NCBI RefSeq assembly: GCF_026619415.1
Contig: NZ_JAOVZR010000001.1
Span: 1,984,001 to 2,048,000 of the forward strand
Reading direction: 5' to 3'
DNA: 64,000 nt
Source: Hoeflea algicola
GTDB lineage: Bacteria > Pseudomonadota > Alphaproteobacteria > Rhizobiales > Rhizobiaceae
This document shows, one piece after another, positions 28,213 to 37,652 of the stretch (its first letter is position 1; the number at the start of each line of letters is the position of its first letter). Position numbers and translations under genes: made by a program. The notes under the pieces were generated by a model. That model saw only the letters and a program-made list of their open reading frames with translations. It did not search any database and was not told the origin of the DNA.

Positions 28213-28593
28213 TCAGCTTTTCAGTTCAGCAATCCGCTGCCAGAACAGATCGACAAAGCCGCCGATGCCGGCTTCGATCAGATGGGCCATGCCGAGCCCG
28301 GCGCCATCGACCAGCAGCATCGCACCAAGACCGCCAAGCACCGAGAATGTGACGCACAGCCTGAGGTTTCGCAGGCTATCGAGCTTGTAATAGCCCGCAT
28401 CGTCAAACTCGGTACCCCACAGATAGTCCCCCCAGCTATAACCGCTGGAGACCAGAATATTGACCGCCGGCGTATCCGACAGCTTGTCCGGATAGAGGTT
28501 GGACACCGCCCGGATCACATGCGCAAACACGCCAATGAGGGCAAACACGAAGCCCGCGACGACAAAATGCCAGGTGGCTAGCTCGGTTTCCAT
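28213..28593 (-). CDS. Small membrane protein of unknown function
   Basis: 126 residues with two hydrophobic segments (about 6-28, HFVVAGFVFALIGVFAHVI, and about 86-108, VTFSVLGGLGAMLLVDGAGLG) and a polar, aromatic-rich middle (SGYSWGDYLWGTEFDDAGYY). Family not recognised. The start at 28593 is chosen for GGGAGAG just upstream. Convergent with pth. Confidence 0.65.
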   Translation of the reverse strand: METELATWHFVVAGFVFALIGVFAHVIRAVSNLYPDKLSDTPAVNILVSSGYSWGDYLWGTEFDDAGYYKLDSLRNLRLCVTFSVLGGLGAMLLVDGAGLGMAHLIEAGIGGFVDLFWQRIAELKS

Positions 28594-28732
28594 GCGCTCT
28601 CTCCCAAGGCTGACAAATGCAAGCATCCCACAAAAACCTTTCAGCCGGGTTGATCCGCCAGATGGCGGCACGGGAACCGGCGACTGCGCAAGTTCCCGAA
28701 CTACCATCGGCACAGACTCGACCGCTGGTAGT

Positions 28733-29491
28733 CTAGAGGTACATTCCGCCCGACACCTCGATCCGCTGCGCCGTCATCCATTGGCTGCCGCCAAGCAGCA
28801 TGCTGGCGATCGCCTCGCCAATATCGTCGGGCAGACCGACCCGCCCCATTGCCGTGTTGCCGGCGACAAAGGCATTGGCATCGGGATTGTCGCGAACCGC
28901 GCCGCCGCCGAAATCGGTTTCAATGGCGCCCGGCGCAATAACGTTGACGGCAATGCCGCGTGGGCCCAGTTCCCTGGCCTGATAGCGGGTCAGAACCTCG
29001 ATTGCGCCCTTCATCGCGGCATAGGCGGCAAATCCCGGCGTGCTAAATCGCGCAAGACCGGTGGAGACATTGAGAATGCGACCGCCATCTTCGAGCAGCG
29101 GCAGCAACCGCTGGGTGATAAAGAACACGCCCTTGAGATGGACATTCATCAGCGTGTCGAATTGCTCTTCGGTGGTATCGGTAAAAGCGGCATGGATACC
29201 CATGCCGACATTGTTGACCAGAAAGTCGAACCGATCCCGCCCCCACAGATTCTTCAGTGTTTGCGCAAGCTGCTCGGCGAAACCTGCAAATTGGGCCAGG
29301 TCTCCGGTATCAAGCTGCAGGGCGGCGGCCGTCCCGCCAAGGGCTTCGATATCCTTTACAGCGGCGGCAGCCTCTTCCGCGCGCGACAGATAAGTGATGA
29401 TGATGCCTGCGCCCTGTCGGGCAAGATGAAGTGCGGCGTTGCGGCCCAGGCCACGGCTGCCGCCGGTGATAAGTGCGATTGGGTGGGTCAT
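28733..29491 (-). CDS. SDR-family oxidoreductase
   Basis: 252 residues of the classical short-chain dehydrogenase family. Cofactor motif TGGSRGLGR (about 9-17), NNVGMG for the adenine pocket, catalytic Ser in NVSTGLARF, and YxxxK as YAAMK; the closing IEVSGGMYL is typical. Arg after the first Gly-rich loop suggests NADPH. It is divergent from an AraC-type regulator gene, which probably controls it. Substrate unknown. Confidence 0.9.
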   Translation of the reverse strand: MTHPIALITGGSRGLGRNAALHLARQGAGIIITYLSRAEEAAAAVKDIEALGGTAAALQLDTGDLAQFAGFAEQLAQTLKNLWGRDRFDFLVNNVGMGIHAAFTDTTEEQFDTLMNVHLKGVFFITQRLLPLLEDGGRILNVSTGLARFSTPGFAAYAAMKGAIEVLTRYQARELGPRGIAVNVIAPGAIETDFGGGAVRDNPDANAFVAGNTAMGRVGLPDDIGEAIASMLLGGSQWMTAQRIEVSGGMYL

Positions 29492-29651
29492 GTCAGGCTC
29501 CTGCGGTTCGAGATGAGTGCAAGCTAGCCGCAAGGCTGCCGTCATGCCTGCCGGATTCTCCGCAAGTTTTGCCCAATCCTCCAAAGCCTCACATCCCAGC
29601 GTGACCCCATGCACCTGATGTTCTATCTCTGAAAGCCGAAAGGACAGCCCC

Positions 29652-30541
29652 ATGACGATACCCGACCTGGCCCGACGCGTGGATGAATTCATCGGCAGCA
29701 GCACTGATACCCTTATGGGGCGCGCGACCGACATCGTCGGCCTCTATGTTCATCGCCAGACCCAGCCGAGCCGGTTTGAAGCCGTGGTTTACAATCCGGT
29801 GATCTGCCTGAACCTGCAAGGCTGCAAGGAAGTGACGATCGGCGACCGATCGGTGATATCGGGTACCGGCGAGTCCCTGATTGTCAGCCATGACCTGCCA
29901 GTCATGGCGCGGGTTATCGAAGCCAGCCCGCAGCACCCATATCTGGCAATCATCATCGGGCTGGATATCGCGATCCTGCGCAGCCTCGTCGAGGACGTCG
30001 GAACCGCGCTCGCCGAGCAGCGCCAACCCAAACCGCTTGCCGCAAGCGCCGCCGAGCCAGCTCTTGTCGCGGCGGTTGGACGCTACTTCGCCCTCGCAAA
30101 TAATCCTGTCGAAGCCAAGGTAATGGCCCCCTGATACTCAAGGAAATCCATTTCCGGCTGCTGATGGCCAATCATGGCGGCATGCTCCGGCAACTGATGC
30201 AGCGCGACAGCCATGCCAGCCGGATATCGCGCGCCATTGGCAGGATCCAGACCGATTACCACGTCCCCCTGGCCGTGGCCGGACTTGCCGATGAAGCTGG
30301 CATGAGTCCGTCATCGTTCCATCAGCATTTCAAGCAGATCACCGGAACCACCCCGCTCCAGTACCAGAAGGATCTGCGGTTGATGGAGGCGCGTCGGCTG
30401 ATCGCCATGGACGGGCATTCGGTGTCTTCCGCCGCCTATGAGGTGGGCTATGAGAGCGCCACCCAATTCAGCCGGGAATACGCAAGAAAATTCGGCAGCC
30501 CTCCCCGCAACGATGTCTTTCGCCCCGGCATCGCGCTATAG
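29652..30541 (+). pseudogene. AraC-family regulator, split by a one-base frameshift
   Basis: The frame from ATG 29652 (AAAGGA upstream) encodes the AraC-type N-terminal domain (MTIPDLARRVDEFI..., VYNPVICLNLQGCKEV, SHDLPVMARVIEASPQHPYLAIIIGLD) but stops at TGA 30132-30134. The next frame, read from just upstream as [17 protein letters not shown], continues with [10 protein letters not shown] and two helix-turn-helix motifs ([40 protein letters not shown]) to 30541. One extra C in the run of five at 30127-30131 would restore ...VMAPLILKEI.... So the gene is either recently broken or affected by a homopolymer miscall. Confidence 0.85.
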
Positions 30542-30718
30542 AGAGCTTCTTGGCTTGATGGAACAAATATCGGGGCAACGTGGCCTCCCGCAGGACCAAC
30601 CACAGGTCAATCCGGACCTTTTGTCGGGCCTCGCCGACGGTTAGCGCTGCTCGCCCCTTGACGCGGCACGTCACATCCATACAAAGCCGCAAGTATCTAC
30701 GTGAAGGACAGCAATTCC

Positions 30719-31822
30719 ATGGGTTTCAAATGCGGTATCGTCGGACTGCCCAATGTCGGCAAGTCCACCCTGTTCAACGCACTGACGCGCACCGCTGCCG
30801 CGCAGGCTGCGAATTACCCGTTCTGCACGATCGAGCCCAACACCGGCGAGGTCGCGGTTCCCGATCCGCGTATGCGCAAACTGGCTGAAGTGGCCGGGTC
30901 GAAAGAGATCATCCCCACACGCATGGCCTTTGTCGACATCGCCGGCCTGGTGCGCGGCGCCTCCAAGGGTGAAGGCCTGGGCAACAAGTTTTTGGCCAAC
31001 ATTCGCGAAGTCGACGCCATCGTCCATGTGCTGCGCTGCTTCGAAGACGACGACATCACCCATGTCGAAGGCCGCATTGACCCTGTCAGCGATGCCGACA
31101 CCATCGAAACCGAGTTGATGATCTCCGACCTCGAAAGCCTCGAGCGCCGCACCGATCAGGCCCGCAAGCGCGCCGCCTCGAAGGACAAGGAGTCGATGAC
31201 GCTGTTGCCGATGATGGAAGCGTCGTTGAAACTGCTGCAGGACGGCAAACCGGTCCGCACCATGCTGAAGGACCTGGCGGACGAAGACCTTGAGATCCTC
31301 AGGGGCCTCAACCTTCTGACCGCTCATCCAGTGCTTTATGTCTGCAATGTCTCCGAAGCCGATGCCGTGGACGGCAACGCGCACACCCAGGCCGTCGCCA
31401 AGATGGCAGCCGAACAGGGTGCGGAAAGCATTGTCGTTTCCGCGGCAATCGAATCTGAAGTGGCGCAACTGCCGGACGAGGAATCACAGGAATATCTTGC
31501 AGCGCTCGGGCTCGAAGAAGCCGGCCTCGACCGGCTGATTCGCGCCGGTTACCATCTGCTCGACCTGATTACCTATTTTACCGTCGGACCCAAGGAAACC
31601 CGGGCCTGGACGATTGAGCGCGGTACCAAGGCGCCCGCCGCCGCCGGTGTCATTCACACCGATTTCGAACGCGGCTTCATCCGCGCCTTCACCATTGCCT
31701 ACGACGACTATGTGACTCTCGGCGGCGAAGTGCCGGCCAAGGAAGCCGGCAAGGCTCGCGACGAAGGCAAGGAATATGTCGTTCAGGACGGCGACGTCAT
31801 CCACTTCCGTTTCAATACCTGA
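30719..31822 (+). CDS. ychF: Redox-regulated ATPase YchF
   Basis: 367 residues of the Obg-related YchF family, an ATPase associated with ribosomes and stress responses. G1 [16 protein letters not shown]3 [20 protein letters not shown], the ATP-specific G4 variant VCNVSEAD in place of NKxD, and the C-terminal TGS-like domain ([17 protein letters not shown] ... [13 protein letters not shown]). Start at 30719 chosen because [13 protein letters not shown] is the conserved N terminus. Confidence 0.96.
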   Translation: MGFKCGIVGLPNVGKSTLFNALTRTAAAQAANYPFCTIEPNTGEVAVPDPRMRKLAEVAGSKEIIPTRMAFVDIAGLVRGASKGEGLGNKFLANIREVDAIVHVLRCFEDDDITHVEGRIDPVSDADTIETELMISDLESLERRTDQARKRAASKDKESMTLLPMMEASLKLLQDGKPVRTMLKDLADEDLEILRGLNLLTAHPVLYVCNVSEADAVDGNAHTQAVAKMAAEQGAESIVVSAAIESEVAQLPDEESQEYLAALGLEEAGLDRLIRAGYHLLDLITYFTVGPKETRAWTIERGTKAPAAAGVIHTDFERGFIRAFTIAYDDYVTLGGEVPAKEAGKARDEGKEYVVQDGDVIHFRFNT

Positions 31823-31923
31823 AAACGCTCACCATCCCCGCAGCAACGGGCTGCCGGGATGGTCGGTCATATCTTCGTGAGCCTGCTTGCGCGAGCGCCC
31901 TGTTCCGCGCAAGGTCGGCCGCA

Positions 31924-32583
31924 ATGAACACCCAGACTCACATCTTGCTTGCAGCGGGGTTGCTGACCCGACCCGGACGCGAGAACCGCCGCAACAATGC
32001 CGCGGTTCTGGTGGGCGCCTTTGCGCCCGATGCGTTGATCTTCGTCATGTTCGTCTGGTCGAAACTGACTGGCGTTCCTGAAAACGAGGTGTGGCGGGTC
32101 TGGTATTTTAACCCGCCATGGCTCACCGCCATCGACTGGATGAACTCGATACCGTTGTTTACGGCAATCGCCTTGCTGGCCTGGCTGCTGATGCGCCGCA
32201 GCCAGAGCTTCGCATCAGTGGCGATGATGGTGATGTTGTTCGCGCTCGCCGCTCTCACCCACATATTTGGCGACCTGCCGCTGCATGTGAACGATGGCCA
32301 CGCCCATTTCGTGCCCTTTAGCCAGTGGCGCTTTGTTTCGCCGGTTTCCTATTGGGACCCACGGCACTATGGCGACATCTTCTCCAAACTCGAACTGGCG
32401 CTTGCACTGGCGCTGATCGTGATTTTGTGGCGACGCTTCGACACCCGGCTGGTGCGAGCCGTATTGGCACTGACAACGCTGGCCTATGCTGTTCCTTATG
32501 TCTGGTTCGTCCTGCTCGGCGGCCATGCCGAACACAACGCCGCAGCAGCGCTGATCCACACGCTTCCCGTAGAGGTTGGATAG
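31924..32583 (+). CDS. Polytopic membrane protein, DUF457/YdjM-like
   Basis: 219 residues with about five membrane segments. The pattern THILLAAGLL near the N terminus, GAFAPDALIF, and LTHIFGDLPLH with His and Asp near membrane borders recalls the YdjM/DUF457 family of membrane proteins annotated as possible metal-dependent hydrolases. Biochemical role unproven. Stands alone behind ychF. Confidence 0.65.
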   Translation: MNTQTHILLAAGLLTRPGRENRRNNAAVLVGAFAPDALIFVMFVWSKLTGVPENEVWRVWYFNPPWLTAIDWMNSIPLFTAIALLAWLLMRRSQSFASVAMMVMLFALAALTHIFGDLPLHVNDGHAHFVPFSQWRFVSPVSYWDPRHYGDIFSKLELALALALIVILWRRFDTRLVRAVLALTTLAYAVPYVWFVLLGGHAEHNAAAALIHTLPVEVG

Positions 32584-32668
32584 AATATCCCGCTATGAGC
32601 ATGCCAATAGTCGCCCAGCCCGATCTGGTGGACGGGCGGCCCCACCCCACCAGACCGGGTGTCGGCCT

Positions 32669-32875
32669 TCAACCCTTGCGTACCGGGCAGGTTGAAAGGC
32701 CGAACAGCGAATACAGTGGGCAGGTGCCAAACAGACCGGTAAACAGCGGAATGATGCCAATCAGCGCGGCATAGCGCCATGCTGCATCCGGATAGATGAA
32801 ATACAGTGAAAGCAGCACAACACCGGCAATGATGCGCAGGATACGGTCGAATTGACCAACATTTGACTTGAACAT
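32669..32875 (-). CDS. DUF2892 membrane protein (YgaP-like)
   Basis: 68 residues with two hydrophobic segments: NVGQFDRILRIIAGVVLLSL and the paired LIGIIPLFTGLFGTCPLYSLFGLSTC. This is the DUF2892 domain, the membrane part of YgaP-type sulfur-handling rhodaneses when fused. The GTCPLY and LSTCP cysteines are conserved. The promoter region at 32914-32930 contains GTATG/CATAC inverted halves that could bind a repressor. Confidence 0.8.
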   Translation of the reverse strand: MFKSNVGQFDRILRIIAGVVLLSLYFIYPDAAWRYAALIGIIPLFTGLFGTCPLYSLFGLSTCPVRKG

Positions 32876-33046
32876 GAAGGGGCTCCTTGAATTTGATCCC
32901 GGCAAGTCCGCCGGTATGTATTTATCATACGTTATATAAGAGTTCGCGATTTGACCGGGATCAAGCCAACCCGCTAGATCCTTTCACGTCTAAACCAAAT
33001 CAACTATGTTGCACCGCGAAGCAGTTTTGAGAAAGCGACAAGCCTG

Positions 33047-33520
33047 ATGCCCGAGCAAGACCTTCTCTATTTCGAGGACATGAGTCCCGGAACCATCTTT
33101 CCGCTCGGCCCCAAGGATGTGACCGCCGACGAGATCATAGCCTTTGCCATGGAGTTCGACCCGCAGCCCATGCATATCGATGCCGAAGCCGGCGCCGCCT
33201 CGATTCTTGGCGGTCTGGCAGCTTCAGGCTGGCACACATGCGCCATGATGATGCGGATGATGGCAGATAGCTATCTGCTGCGCACCGCCGCTGAGGGAGC
33301 TCCAGGGATTGACCACGTGCGATGGAGAAAACCGGTGCTTGCCGGCGATGTCCTGAGCGGCGAGACCCGGGTGCTCGAGGCCCGCGAATCGCGTTCCCGG
33401 CCGGGCATCGGCATCGTCAGTCTGCGCCATGAATTGCGCAACCAGATCGGCGATACGGTTATTGAATCCGAAAACCCGGTGATGGTGCGCCTGCGGCCGC
33501 AGGAAGGCGGTGAGGCATGA
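33047..33520 (+). CDS. MaoC-family dehydratase, copy 1
   Basis: 157 residues with the hot-dog fold of (R)-specific enoyl hydratases. The hydratase motif is visible: TADEIIAFAMEFDPQPMHIDAEAGAAS (catalytic Asp and His in DPQPMHID) followed by GGLAASGWHT. It overlaps a paralogue by 4 bases (ATGA). MaoC enzymes hydrate unsaturated acyl thioesters; the substrate is not predictable. Confidence 0.88.
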   Translation: MPEQDLLYFEDMSPGTIFPLGPKDVTADEIIAFAMEFDPQPMHIDAEAGAASILGGLAASGWHTCAMMMRMMADSYLLRTAAEGAPGIDHVRWRKPVLAGDVLSGETRVLEARESRSRPGIGIVSLRHELRNQIGDTVIESENPVMVRLRPQEGGEA

Positions 33521-33999
33521 GTATCGAGACCGACTACGAACTGGGCGTCCGCCGCGATCTCGGCAGCCATGTCTTTACCGCCGAGGCGATAATCGCCTTT
33601 GCCCGACAATTCGACCCGCAGCGCTTTCACGTCGATGCTGAGGCGGCCAAAAACACCGTTTTTGGCGGTCTTTGCGCTTCCGGTTGGCACACCTCGGCTA
33701 CCTGGATGAAGCTCAACATCCGCTCAATCGAAAATGACGTGGCAAAAGCCCAAGCCGACGGCCGGACGCCGCCCGAATTCGGCCCTTCGCCCGGGATTCG
33801 CAACATTCGCTGGTTCAAACCGGTTTTCGCGGGCGACGAGATCCGCTATTCGCGCATCAACCGCGGCGCCCGTCCGCTCAATTCGCGTCCGGGCTGGTCA
33901 GTGCTCGAAACCAGCGCCGAAGCCCATGACAAGGCCGGCAACATAGTGATGAGTTTTGATTCTGCCGTGCTGATCAAATTGCCCGAAGCTGGCGATTGA
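33517..33999 (+). CDS. MaoC-family dehydratase, copy 2
   Basis: 160 residues, paralogue of the overlapping upstream gene with the same hydratase motif (TAEAIIAFARQFDPQRFHVDAEAAKNT and FGGLCASGWHT). Translational coupling suggests a heterodimer or a pair for related substrates, as in two-domain hydratases. Convergent with apt; a hairpin lies in the gap. Confidence 0.88.
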   Translation: MSIETDYELGVRRDLGSHVFTAEAIIAFARQFDPQRFHVDAEAAKNTVFGGLCASGWHTSATWMKLNIRSIENDVAKAQADGRTPPEFGPSPGIRNIRWFKPVFAGDEIRYSRINRGARPLNSRPGWSVLETSAEAHDKAGNIVMSFDSAVLIKLPEAGD

Positions 34000-34019
34000 G
34001 GCATCGCCGGGCATCAGGA

Positions 34020-34042
34020 GCGCCGGAAACCAGTTCCGGCGC
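34020..34042. repeat. Hairpin between maoC and apt
   Basis: GCGCCGGAA (34020-34028) pairs with TTCCGGCGC (34034-34042) around a 5-base loop. There is no T run on either side, so it is a weak terminator candidate for the convergent genes. Confidence 0.4.
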
Positions 34043-34045
34043 GCC

Positions 34046-34588
34046 TCAGTGCCCCTCGTAGGAAATCAGTGTACGAACCTGAACGCCAAGGTTTTCGAGC
34101 TTCTTGCGTCCACCGAGATCCGGCAGATCGATGACAAAGCAGGCGGCAACGATGTTGGCGCCCATCTGCCTGAGCAATTTCACGGCACCCTCGGCAGTGC
34201 CGCCGGTGGCAATCAGGTCATCGACCAGGATCACGCTTTCGCCCTCGGCGACCGCATCCTTGTGCATTTCCATTTCATCAAGCCCGTATTCGAGGCTGTA
34301 GGCCACGCGCACGGTCTCATGCGGCAGCTTGCCCTTCTTGCGAATTGGCACAAACCCGGCCGACAGTTGGTGCGCCATCGCGCCGCCGAGAATGAAGCCA
34401 CGCGCCTCGATACCTGCCACCTTTGAAACCTGCAGCCCGGCATAGGGGTGCACCAACCCGTCGACCGCCCGGCGAAACGCCCGCGGTTGACCCAACAGCG
34501 TGGTGATGTCGCGAAACAGGATGCCCGGCTTGGGATAGTCCGGAATGGTGCGTATGGCGGCGCGGAGTTCGGTACTCAGTTCGGACAT
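34046..34588 (-). CDS. apt: Adenine phosphoribosyltransferase
   Basis: 180 residues. Salvages adenine to AMP using PRPP in the cytoplasm. The PRPP loop is [14 protein letters not shown] (about 122-135), with upstream [17 protein letters not shown] and [11 protein letters not shown] typical of Apt. Downstream of petC on the same strand, but separated from it by a terminator, so transcribed on its own. Confidence 0.96.
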   Translation of the reverse strand: MSELSTELRAAIRTIPDYPKPGILFRDITTLLGQPRAFRRAVDGLVHPYAGLQVSKVAGIEARGFILGGAMAHQLSAGFVPIRKKGKLPHETVRVAYSLEYGLDEMEMHKDAVAEGESVILVDDLIATGGTAEGAVKLLRQMGANIVAACFVIDLPDLGGRKKLENLGVQVRTLISYEGH

Positions 34589-34660
34589 GGTTTGGTTCCC
34601 GGATTGCGGTTTAATGTGCGATGCGATGGGGTCCGGCGCAAGCTGGTTTGTGCCGACACG

Positions 34661-34686
34661 AAAACGCCGCCCGGAGGCGGCGTCTT
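34661..34686 (-). terminator. Terminator of the petABC operon
   Basis: ACGCCGCC (34664-34671) and GGCGGCGT (34676-34683) form an 8-base stem; read on the minus strand it is followed by TTTT. It lies 27 bases past the petC stop. Confidence 0.75.
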
Positions 34687-34712
34687 GGGAAGTCGCGATC
34701 AGGCAATGCCGA

Positions 34713-35564
34713 TCAATGATCCTTGTTGGCGTAGACTGACTTCTTCGTCAGATACATCAGCCCCGAGAAGATCAGCAGGAACACCATCACCATGAACCCG
34801 GTGCGCTTGCGCTCTTCCATGTGCGGCTCGGCAGCCCACATCATGAACGCAGCCACATCCTTGGAGTACTGATCAAGCGTTTCCGGAGAACCGTCATCAT
34901 AAGTGATCTGACCATCCGACAAAGGCTGCGCCATCGCCAGCGCGGGGCCGGCAAGGAAGTAGGGGTTGTAGTGGGCGTTTTCCGGAACCTCAACACCTGC
35001 CGGCGCTTCCTGATAGCCTGTCAGCAGCGAATAGATGTAGTTCGGGCCGCTCTCGTTGTAGCCAGTGAAGATATCGAAAACGAACTGCGGGAAACCGCGC
35101 TCCGCGTAGCGGGCCTTGGCCAGCAGCGAAAAGTCTGGCGGAACCGCACCATTGTTGGACGCTGCCGCCGCCGCATCATTGGGGAACGGCGAAGGGAAGT
35201 AGTCGGCCGGAATGGCAGCGCGCGTAAACATGTCGCCTTCATCATTGGGGCCGTCCTCGACCTCGTATTCGGCGGCCAGCGTCTTGACCTGGTCTTCAGA
35301 GTAGCCGAGCGCCACGAGCGAACGGAACGGCACCAGGTTCATCGAATGGCAAGCCGAGCAGGTCTCCACATAGACCTTCAGGCCGCGCTGCAACTGGCCC
35401 CGGTCGAAGGTCCCGAACGGACCCGCGAAAGACCAGTCTACTTCGCGCAGATGGTTGATCGGGTAATGCGGCGTAGCATTTTCATGCTCGGCTGCAACTG
35501 CAGGGCCAGTGCCGATAACGGCAGCCATGGCGAGCGGAACGATGCTTGCAAGAAGCGTTTTCAT
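34713..35564 (-). CDS. petC: Cytochrome c1 of the bc1 complex
   Basis: 283 residues: cleavable signal peptide (about 1-24, ending AVAA), haem-c site CSACH (C69, C72, H73), the axial-Met region near the middle, and a C-terminal anchor ([17 protein letters not shown]). It passes electrons from the Rieske protein to soluble or membrane cytochrome c in the periplasm. Last gene of petABC, 26 bases after petB. Confidence 0.96.
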   Translation of the reverse strand: MKTLLASIVPLAMAAVIGTGPAVAAEHENATPHYPINHLREVDWSFAGPFGTFDRGQLQRGLKVYVETCSACHSMNLVPFRSLVALGYSEDQVKTLAAEYEVEDGPNDEGDMFTRAAIPADYFPSPFPNDAAAAASNNGAVPPDFSLLAKARYAERGFPQFVFDIFTGYNESGPNYIYSLLTGYQEAPAGVEVPENAHYNPYFLAGPALAMAQPLSDGQITYDDGSPETLDQYSKDVAAFMMWAAEPHMEERKRTGFMVMVFLLIFSGLMYLTKKSVYANKDH

Positions 35565-35590
35565 ATCTCAGATCCTTTCCGTCGCGCCGC

Positions 35591-36877
35591 TCAGCCGCGG
35601 GTTTCTGGTGAAGCGGCCCCGCCCTTGCCGCCATTCTTGGCGAGCACGGCTTCGGTAATCGAGTTCGGCAGACGCTTGGGCGTTTCAACCAGCCCCAGCA
35701 CCGGCAGAATGACCAGGAAGAACGCGAAGTAGTAGAGCGTCGCGATCTGCGCCATGGTCGTGTAGGTGCCCTCTGCGGGCTTGGCGCCGAGCCATCCCAG
35801 AAAAATCGCGTTAGCCACGAAGACCCAGAAGAACAGCTTGTACCAAGGACGATAGACCGCCGAACGAACCTTCGAGGTATCAAGCCAGGGCAGCACGAAC
35901 AGCACGGCAATCGAACCGAACATGGCGAGCACGCCACCAAGCTTGGAATCGATGGGTCCGATGTTGAAGGTGATGGCACGCAGGATCGCGTAGAACGGCA
36001 GGAAGTACCATTCAGGCACGATATGTGCAGGCGTCTTCAGCGAATTGGCCGGAATGTAGTTGTCGGCATGGCCGAGGAAGTTCGGCATGTAGAAGATGAA
36101 ATAAGCGAACACGAGCAGGAAGATGCTCATCGCCAGACCATCCTTGATGGTCGCGTAAGGTGTGAACGCCACCGTGTCGGTCTTCGATTTCACTTCGACG
36201 CCGGTCGGGTTGGTCTGGCCCGTCACATGCAGCGCCCAGACGTGCAGGATAACCACACCGGCGATCATGAACGGCAGCAGGTAATGCAGCGAGAAGAAGC
36301 GGTTGAGCGTCGGGTTGTCGACCGCAAATCCGCCGAGCAGCAATTGCTGGATCGGCTCCCCGATACCGGGGAAGGCGGTAAAGAACCCGGTGATCACCGT
36401 GGCCCCCCAGAACGACATCTGACCCCAGGGCAGCACATAACCCATGAAGGCCGTGGCCATCATCAGAAGCAGGATGACAACGCCGAGGATCCACAGCACT
36501 TCGCGCGGCGCCTTGTAGGAGCCGTAATACATGCCGCGGGCAATATGCAGGTAAACCGCCAGGAAAAAGAACGAGGCGCCGTTGGCGTGCATGTAGCGCA
36601 GCAGCCAGCCGGAATTGACGTCACGCATGATCTTCTCGACCGACTGGAAGGCCAGCGAGGTGTCCGCAGCGTAGTGCATCGCCAGCACGATGCCGGTCAC
36701 CAGCTGCACCACCAGCATTATCGAAAGAATGCCGCCGAAGGTGTAGGCGTAATTGAGGTTTCGCGGCACCGGATAGGAGACGAAACTGTCATGAACCAGC
36801 CGCGGCAGCGGCAGGCGTGAATCGATCCACTTTCCGAAACCGGAAGTGGGCTGGTAGGTCGAATGATCCCCACTCAT
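35591..36877 (-). CDS. petB: Cytochrome b of the bc1 complex
   Basis: 428 residues, eight membrane helices and two haem-b sites. Typical blocks: [46 protein letters not shown] with a haem His, the Qo-site region GATVITGFF, the PEWYF loop ([15 protein letters not shown]) and HVWALH. It holds the quinol oxidation and reduction sites. Lies between petA and petC, with short gaps. Confidence 0.97.
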   Translation of the reverse strand: MSGDHSTYQPTSGFGKWIDSRLPLPRLVHDSFVSYPVPRNLNYAYTFGGILSIMLVVQLVTGIVLAMHYAADTSLAFQSVEKIMRDVNSGWLLRYMHANGASFFFLAVYLHIARGMYYGSYKAPREVLWILGVVILLLMMATAFMGYVLPWGQMSFWGATVITGFFTAFPGIGEPIQQLLLGGFAVDNPTLNRFFSLHYLLPFMIAGVVILHVWALHVTGQTNPTGVEVKSKTDTVAFTPYATIKDGLAMSIFLLVFAYFIFYMPNFLGHADNYIPANSLKTPAHIVPEWYFLPFYAILRAITFNIGPIDSKLGGVLAMFGSIAVLFVLPWLDTSKVRSAVYRPWYKLFFWVFVANAIFLGWLGAKPAEGTYTTMAQIATLYYFAFFLVILPVLGLVETPKRLPNSITEAVLAKNGGKGGAASPETRG

Positions 36878-36890
36878 CGTCTATATCCCC

Positions 36891-37469
36891 TTAGCCGATT
36901 TTAATGACAGTGTCTGAAATGAAGGCGAATTCCGGAACGGCCAGATTTTCCGGCGCCGGGCCTTTGCGAATTCGGCCGGCAGTATCGTAATGCGAGCCGT
37001 GGCAGGGGCAGAACCAACCGCCGAAATCACCGGACTGGCCCAGCGGAATGCAGCCCAGATGGGTGCAAACGCCGACCATAACCAGCCAGTTTTCCTTGCC
37101 TTCGCCAGCCGAGCGATCAATATCGGTCGCCATCGAACTGGCGGAAATATTTGCGTTGCGCGCCACCGGATCCTTGAGATCGTCGATCGCCACCGCCTTG
37201 GCCTCTTCGACCTCGGCTTCGGTGCGGTTGCGGATGAACACCGGCTTGCCGCGCCATTTAACTGTCAGCGACATGCCTGGCTCAAGGCTTTCGACGTCCA
37301 CTTCGATGGACGACACCGCAAGCGTCGAGGCATCCGGGCGCATCTGGTCGATAAACGGCCAGGCGAAACTGCCCACCCCGACCACGCCCGCCATCCCTGT
37401 GGCGATATAAAGAAAATCGCGGCGGTTGGGTTCGCCTGCGCCTTCGCTCTGTGTCATTGGCTCACTCAC
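36891..37469 (-). CDS. petA: Rieske iron-sulfur protein of the bc1 complex
   Basis: 192 residues. A twin-arginine type N terminus ([21 protein letters not shown]) anchors and exports the protein; the 2Fe-2S cluster ligands are in CTHLGC and CPCHGSHYD. It accepts electrons from quinol at the Qo site and moves to cytochrome c1. First gene of petABC. Confidence 0.97.
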   Translation of the reverse strand: MSEPMTQSEGAGEPNRRDFLYIATGMAGVVGVGSFAWPFIDQMRPDASTLAVSSIEVDVESLEPGMSLTVKWRGKPVFIRNRTEAEVEEAKAVAIDDLKDPVARNANISASSMATDIDRSAGEGKENWLVMVGVCTHLGCIPLGQSGDFGGWFCPCHGSHYDTAGRIRKGPAPENLAVPEFAFISDTVIKIG

Positions 37470-37652
37470 GGCTCAACGTCCTCTTTGAAGCTGCGTCCGG
37501 ACCAGCTTTCCATCCCATAGCCTTAGCCGGATTCGGCCAGTTTCGACAATGCGGCGGAATTCTGTCAATCGCGCGGTTTCTAAGCGGGTTGAACCGATAA
37601 GTCCAGACCGGACGAAGGTAGAAGGACACATTGTCGCGAGAAATTCGCTTGC

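Noticed and set aside
34020..34042. Hairpin between maoC and apt as terminator
   Set aside because: No T run on either strand; listed only as an inverted repeat.
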